Of a stretch of DNA of 12,974 nt, positions 8,205 to 12,974 are shown piece after piece. The translations under genes were made by a program, and so were the position numbers. Position 1 is the stretch's first letter; each line of letters begins with the position of its first letter. Below the pieces are notes generated by a model, which was not told where the DNA came from, did no database searches, and was given only the letters and a program-made list of their open reading frames with translations. This stretch comes from Blastocladiella britannica (taxonomy: Eukaryota > Blastocladiomycota > Blastocladiomycetes > Blastocladiales > Blastocladiaceae): the NCBI GenBank assembly GCA_025349905.2, contig MU625051.1:1-12974 (forward strand). Reading direction: 5' to 3'.

Positions 8205-10247
8205 ATGGCCGACGATCACATTTCTCGCTCCATGGCCGGCATGTCGATCGGATCGGGCGACGCGCGCAACTCGGGCCCGGCCGGCGGCTCACGCTACGTT
8301 CCCCCCCAGCGCACCAGCGGCGGCCCTCCCCCCTCGGGCGGCGGTGCCTGGGCCCCGCGCTCCTCTGGCGGCGGTGGCGGTTACCAGGGCGGCGGCGGCG
8401 GTTACCAAGGCGGCGGTGGTGGCTACAGCGGTCGTGGCGGCTTTGGCGGCGGCGGCGGCGCTCCCGGCGGTCGCCCGTCGTGGACCCCCAGCGGCGGCGG
8501 CGGCGGCGGCGGCTACGCGAACGGCGAGCTCGGCGCCCGTCCCGGTCCCGGCGGTGGCGGTCGCGGCGGCGGCGGTGGCTACCAGGGCGGTGGTGGTGGT
8601 GGCTTTGGCGGCGGCGGTAGTCGCGGCGTTGGCCACTGGGACCCTTCCACTGGGCACGTCCCGGCCCCGCGCGACGATCGCATGGAGGCGGAGCTCTTCC
8701 GCTCGACCCACGTAACCACCGGCATCAACTTTGCCAAGTACGACGACATTCCCGTCGAGGCGTCCGGCACCGGCGTCCCTGAGCCGGTGCTGGCGTTCGA
8801 GAACGCCAAGCTGGCCCCGCTCCTGTCGGAGAACATTGAGCTCGCCGGCTACAAGCACCCGACCCCGGTCCAAAAGTACTCGATCCCGATCGTCGAGGCC
8901 GGCCGTGATCTCATGGCCTGTGCTCAGACTGGTATGTTTACTTTTTCAATTATGATCACATGAACATACTTCTCACCCATCACCCCCATTTAATCAAAAC
9001 TAGGTTCCGGCAAGACCGCCGGTTTCCTGTTCCCGATCCTCAACGAGCTGTTCCTGAAAGGCCCCCCGCCGGAGCGTCCCGTCGGTGGCCGCGGCCCCAT
9101 CATGCCCGTGGCCCTGATTCTGTCGCCCACCCGCGAGCTCACGTCCCAGATCCACGACGAGGCCCGCCGCTTCGCCTACCGCTCGTGGGTGCGCCCCGTC
9201 GTCGTGTACGGTGGTGTCCCGCTCCGTGAGCAGGCCATGTCCCTCCGCCGCGGCTGCGAGCTCCTAGTCGCCACCCCCGGCCGTCTGTCGGACCTGATTG
9301 AGCGCCAATACGTGTCGCTCCGCCACGTCAAGTACCTGATCCTGGACGAGGCCGATCGCATGCTCGACATGGGTTTCGAGCCCCAGATTCGCCGCATTGT
9401 CGAGCAGGAGGATATGCCCCCGCAGGACCAGCGCGTCACCCTCATGTTCTCGGCCACCTTCCCGCGGGAGATCCAGTTCCTCGCCCGCGACTTCCTCGGC
9501 GACTACATTTTCCTGTCGGTGGGCCGTGTCGGTGCCGCTTCCGAGAACGTCAAGCAGCGCGTCATCCAGGTCCTGGACCACGAGAAGCGCGATGTGCTCC
9601 TCGACATTCTGACGGTCGAGCCGGCGTCGGAGAACAACCTGACCCTCATCTTTGTCGAGACCAAGCGCATGGCCGACATGCTCGCCAACTTTCTGTACGA
9701 CAACCAGTTCCCGGCCACCGCCATCCACGGCGACCGCGACCAGCGAGAGCGTGAGCGGGCTCTGGTGTCGTTCCGTACCGCCCGCACCCCGATCATGGTG
9801 GCCACGGCGGTCGCTGCCCGTGGTTTGGATATTCCCAACGTGACCCACGTCATCAACTACGATCTGCCCAACGACATTGACGACTACGTGCACCGCATTG
9901 GTCGTACCGGTCGTGCCGGTAACGAGGGTGTTGCCACCGCGTTCTTCTCGCCCGAGAAGAACAACAACATTGTCCGCGAGCTGCTCACGATCCTGCGCGA
10001 TGCCAACCAGGAGGTGCCCGACTTCCTTGAGCGCATGGCCTCGGCCTCGCACTTTGGTGGTGGTCGCTCGAGCGGCGGCCGTGGTGGTCGCGGCCGTGGC
10101 GGTCACCGTCAGGCGACGCGCGATTTCCGTCAGGACTCGGAGTACAAGACGTTCACTCCGGCGCCGCGCGACTCGTGGGGCGGCGGTGGCGGCGGCGGCG
10201 ACTCGTGGGGTCCTTCCGGCGGCCAGGGCGGCGGCAACTACTGGTAA
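8205..10247 (+). CDS. DED1: DEAD-box RNA helicase Ded1/DDX3
   Basis: Two exons are inferred, 8205-8931 and 9004-10247, joined in phase 1 to give 656 residues; the splice falls inside the Walker A motif and restores it exactly. The N-terminus has RYVPPQR, like the YVPP motif of Ded1, then a Gly-rich [13 protein letters not shown] region. Helicase motifs are all present: Q motif (GYKHPTPVQ), AQTGSGKT 240-247, PTREL 284-288, TPGR 333-336, DEAD 357-360, SAT 392-394, LIFVETK 457-463, ARGLD 514-518 and HRIGRTGR 539-546. The C-terminus carries RGG repeats and ends in Gly-rich, Trp-containing sequence. Ded1/DDX3 unwinds 5' UTR structure for ribosome scanning and forms stress-related condensates; this follows from the family. 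The intron is 72 bases with a GTATGT donor. The VASA/Ddx4 branch is the closest alternative, but the YVPP motif favours Ded1. Confidence 0.96.
8380..8625 (+). repeat. GGC/GGT-rich glycine repeats in DED1 exon 1
   Basis: Imperfect GGC and GGT triplets, broken by TAC and CAG codons, encode repeated GGGGGY(Q/S) units. This is a low-complexity coding region, not a satellite. The 15-base sequence GGCGGTGGTGGCTAC at 8412-8426 occurs in inverse orientation at 7716-7730 in the syntaxin gene, where it also codes for a glycine/tyrosine stretch. Confidence 0.75.
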
Positions 10248-10799
10248 GACCTCTCTCTTGCCTCTTCATTGTTCGTTTTATTTTTATTGATTGCCTCCAT
10301 TCTTTTTTTCGCACCACTCTCATTCGTCGTACTTGACAACCCACGTGCGGGGACCGATCGTTACTATGCCACGATACTTTTTTTTTTTCCATTCGATGTC
10401 GTCTTGGTAACCCGTCCAGTACCATCCCTCCCACTCCCCCCGAGTCCCGCACCCGCACACTTGTCGCTTTTTTTTTCCTTCTTTTTCTTTTCCTCTTTCT
10501 TCCTATCTTTTCTTTTTCCTTTCGTGCTTTGTTTATTTATTTGGGCGAGCACACTCTGTGCGACGAATGACACCCACCACCACTTTTTTCCTTTTTTTTT
10601 TACGTTTACATTTATCCTTGTGGAGGTCTTGTATCCTACGCGTCCCATTTCTCATCCGACTCTTGCCACGATCCTGTTTTACTCTTTTCGGCGGCCAGCA
10701 TTCGGTTTTAGAAGAAGACGCCCCGTGGATATCCCACTGCTCGCAGGATACCCTTCTTCTTTTTCAGGCAGCAATATAATATATTAATTTTCTTCAATC
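10248..10799 (+). other. Pyrimidine-rich spacer between DED1 and TAM41
   Basis: The only long gap in the window. The + strand is dominated by C and T, with T runs at about 10378-10388, 10468-10476 and 10592-10600. It must hold the DED1 3' UTR and the TAM41 promoter. Just before the TAM41 ATG is an AT-rich TATA-like segment (about 10772-10788). An open frame of 172 codons crosses it but has no ATG and reads as Phe/Leu/Pro low complexity, so I do not call it a gene. I see no RNA gene here. Confidence 0.6.
10466..10523 (+). repeat. Polypyrimidine tract
   Basis: About 58 bases of C and T on one strand, broken by a single A near 10505. Such tracts can form triplex DNA or act as promoter or 3' UTR elements; no function is shown here. 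Confidence 0.75.
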
Positions 10800-12126
10800 A
10801 TGTTGCGCTCGTACACCGCGGTCCTCGGTAAAGGCATGCGCTGGCAATTGCTGGTCCGGAACGCCAGCAGTAGCACCGCCGCCCAACAACTGGTCACAAA
10901 AGAACCCACCACGCCCAAGATCGATCTCACCGCCGCGTCCCCGCGCGCCCAGTCGCTGCTCCCACTGCTGGCCAATTTCAAGGCGCCCATTCGGTTTGCG
11001 TTCGCGTACGGATCGGCGGTCTTTGAGCAGGTTGGAGCCCGCGCCGACCAGCAAAAGATGGTGGACCTGGTCTTTGGCGTGACGCACCCGCACCACTGGC
11101 ACTCGATCAACATGCACCAGCACCCGCACCACTACTCGCGTTCGATGCGTGCGCTCGGCGCCGCGTCGGTCGCCACGTTGCAGGACGCGCCGTGGGCGGG
11201 AGCGGGCGTTCATTACAACCCGTATGTCGAAATCGATGGCGTGTTGGTGAAATATGGCGTGGTCAGTATCAACCGGCTGGAACGCGACCTGGACCGGTGG
11301 GAGTCGTGTTACCTTGCTGGACGCATGCACAAGCCGGTACGGGTACCTTGGTTTGTTTTTGTTATGAGGTACTCAATTTGGAATTGAATTTAGATCCAAG
11401 TACTTCGACACGACTCGCGCATCTCGCTCGCGCAATGGAACAACCTGGCGTACGCGGCGCGTGCGGCGCTGCTGCTCTTGACCCCGTCCCCGCTCACCTC
11501 GGAGCTCTCGTACGAGATCCCCGCGCGCGACCTGTACACGATGGTCGCGGGCCTGTCGTACCGCGGCGACTTCCGCATGGCCTTCAAGTACTTGGAGAAC
11601 CCGCACAAGGTGCGCAACATGGTGGCCGCGCAGGAGCCCTACTTTCACCACATTTACGGACCCGTCTTGTCCGGAAGCGAGTCGCTGTTCAACTCCAACG
11701 ACGCCATCGCCTACGATGCCGATAAGAACGTGTGGGTGGTGGGGAACTTGTCCCCGCGGACGCGTGCGGGGTGGTTGTTGGGCTTACCGCCGACTATCTC
11801 GGCCCGGATCCGCCATGCGCACCGCGGAGGCGCGGCCGACGTGGATGTGGGCGTCAGTGGGCCGCGTGGGCAGGCGGCGATTGACGAGATGACCGAGATT
11901 TCACAGTCGCCGCTTCTGCCCGTTCACTTGAATGCTGGTCCGTTTCTGTTTGTCTTTACATTTTTTGTTGAATGCTGACATTTTTTGTTTGGCAGCTCTC
12001 TACCAGACGATCGCACGCCCGGCGCTGCTCCAGTCCGTCAAGGGAATCTTTACTGCGGGTGTGGGCAAGTCGATCAAGTATGCTGCCTCCAAGATCGGCA
12101 AGGGTATCACCGCGTCAACAAAGTAA
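10800..12126 (+). CDS. TAM41: Mitochondrial CDP-diacylglycerol synthase Tam41
   Basis: Three exons are inferred: 10800-11336, 11394-11937 and 11996-12126, giving 403 residues in frame. The N-terminus is basic and Ser/Ala-rich, consistent with a mitochondrial presequence. The nucleotidyltransferase core shows FAYGSAVFEQ (68-77) and MVDLVFGV (87-94) with its conserved Asp at 89, followed by the His-rich HWHSINMHQHPHHYS segment, NPYVE, KYGVVS (151-156) and AGRMHKP (173-179). LSYRGDFRM lies in exon 2. The C-terminal SVKGIFTAGVGKSI, close to residue 380, is a family hallmark. Tam41 makes CDP-diacylglycerol from phosphatidic acid and CTP on the matrix side of the inner mitochondrial membrane, the first committed step to cardiolipin; this is known for the family. 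The introns are 57 and 58 bases; the second has a GTCCGT donor, a CTGAC branch-like site and a CAG acceptor. No key residue looks lost. Confidence 0.95.
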
Positions 12127-12225
12127 CGATATATATACATTTTTTTTATATATTTTGTAATGTATTTATTTGCCAGGAGAACAAAAAAAAAAAAAGGATC
12201 CTCAAGTATCTGGATCAACCGAATC
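12127..12225. other. Convergent AT-rich spacer after TAM41
   Basis: 99 bases between the TAM41 stop and the stop of the - strand gene, with TA repeats, T8 and a run of 13 A at 12183-12195. It should hold both 3' ends. Confidence 0.6.
12165..12170 (-). terminator. Likely polyadenylation signal of the right-edge gene
   Basis: AATAAA on the - strand, about 56 bases past the stop codon at 12226-12228. Its position supports that stop as the true end of the right-edge gene. Confidence 0.5.
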
Positions 12226-12974
12226 TTACCAGGTCAACCAGTTCAGAATCGCATAAGCCTCCGACATGTGGAATGCAATCGAGCCCAGGACCGTGGAAAA
12301 GTGGCGACCGGTGCCATCGATTCCGCACGTGAATTTCACGGGCTCAATACCTGCATCCAGCAGCAGCTGTTGGTCGGATCGACGCACCTGGGTTCGCGCC
12401 AGGAGTAACGCGGCAAAAGTCAAACTCCTCAGTACGGAGAATTTGGGACCATTGGCCGTTGACCGCATTCAAGTCCTTGGCCAGCACCGTTTGCAGAGCC
12501 GCGTCGGCGATACGGCGGACAAGCGCCAACTCGAGATCCGTTGCTGGAACAGCGCGCATGATCCATTCCGGAAAAGCCCCACTCATAGGGTCCCACCCAC
12601 CGCCTTGCACGTCGTGCACCCCTTGCCGTCCATCGAATCCGATGTGTGGGTCAAGTCGACCGGAAACCCACGCACGTAGGCCACAGCCAGGTCGGCGGCA
12701 ACGAAGTGACGCGGTAGGTTGCGCATCCCAAGTGACACTGCATGTTGCACGGCCGCCGACTGCACGCCCGTGTCTTGCGCCAGGAATCGTGCTGCCCAGC
12801 GCAAATACTCGGGCGAAACTGGCTGGAATGACCCAGTAATGATGGCTGGCATGTTGCCCAATGCCTGGAAGATCGCAGCGTGCACGACACTGGAATCGGC
12901 AAGTGTCACCCAGTTTACGAGCCGCTGGGCTGTTTGTGTATTTCCAGATACGTGCGCAGCCAAGCGAGCGCGAA
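12226..12974 (-). CDS. Unidentified protein, C-terminal part, frame broken twice
   Basis: I do not recognise this protein. The gene enters from the right edge and three consecutive open stretches on the - strand look coding. The first (12974 to about 12600) reads Ala-rich helices such as VVHAAIFQALGNMPAI and GVQSAAVQHAVSLGMR. The second (about 12600 to 12465) is in another frame and reads WDPMSGAFPEWIM and LVRRIADAALQTVLAKDL. The third (about 12460 to 12226) returns to the first frame and reads FSVLRSLTFAALLLART and ends LNWLTW before a stop. GC-rich third positions support each stretch. No T-rich intron like those elsewhere in the window fits the joins. The pattern of short amphipathic helices resembles HEAT-like repeats, which is only an impression. 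Two compensating single-base errors in the assembly, a decaying gene, or unusually short introns could explain the breaks. Confidence 0.5.

Noticed and set aside
8380..8625. Glycine-codon repeats as a possible minisatellite or repeat array
   Set aside because: Units are imperfect and keep the reading frame of the DED1 N-terminal tail, a known feature of this family.
9264..10106. Open frame of 280 codons on the - strand
   Set aside because: Antisense to the DED1 helicase core, whose motifs are complete.
10269..10787. Open frame of 172 codons between DED1 and TAM41, suggesting a membrane protein
   Set aside because: It contains no ATG, and its Phe/Leu/Pro content is what a pyrimidine-rich strand would encode in any case.
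12353..12389. A 37-base intron (GTGCGT to GCAG) to repair the last frame change in the right-edge gene
   Set aside because: It restores the frame, but it is much shorter than the other introns (56-85 bases), lacks a T-rich tract and would remove the coding-like LLLDA segment.
1..12974. Bacterial operon, CRISPR array, mobile element or tRNA gene
   Set aside because: Genes lie on both strands with spliceosomal introns, no spaced repeat array or transposase-like sequence was seen, and no cloverleaf was found by eye.

Overview
The window looks like a piece of nuclear genome from a fungus. The support is compact housekeeping genes, short spliceosomal introns (56-85 bases, nine inferred, all GT-AG), GC-rich coding sequence with AT-rich introns and spacers, and proteins whose layout is best known from fungi (a Bzz1-like F-BAR/SH3 protein and an Sso-like syntaxin). 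The high GC and divergent sequences suggest an early-diverging lineage such as Blastocladiomycota or Chytridiomycota. That placement is a guess.

Layout from left to right: (1) a five-exon F-BAR protein with three SH3 domains, + strand, 87-2637; (2) converging on it, the RNA polymerase II import factor IWR1, - strand, 2723-3637; (3) directly upstream of IWR1 on the same strand, mitochondrial ribosomal protein uS2m, 3716-4543; (4) divergent from it across 180 bases, chaperonin subunit CCT8/TCP-1 theta, + strand, three exons, 4724-6490; (5) converging on CCT8, a syntaxin-like Qa-SNARE with a long disordered N-terminus, - strand, 6612-7964; (6) divergent from that across 240 bases with a run of 23 T, the DEAD-box helicase DED1/DDX3, + strand, two exons, 8205-10247; (7) after a 552-base pyrimidine-rich spacer, TAM41, the mitochondrial CDP-diacylglycerol synthase, + strand, three exons, 10800-12126; (8) the 3' end of an unidentified gene, - strand, running off the right edge, whose reading frame changes twice.

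The genes do not form an operon or a dedicated pathway. Two are mitochondrial (uS2m, TAM41), two belong to membrane traffic or endocytosis (F-BAR/SH3, syntaxin), and the rest serve protein folding, RNA polymerase II import and translation initiation. Neighbours are tightly packed: convergent pairs are 85, 121 and 99 bases apart, and two divergent pairs share short promoter regions.

I found no mobile element, CRISPR array, tRNA, rRNA or virus-like gene, and no convincing new system. The points most worth checking are the broken gene at the right edge, a stop-free intron of 69 bases inside an SH3 domain, the three-SH3 layout, the disordered extension on the syntaxin, and heat-shock-like motifs upstream of CCT8.
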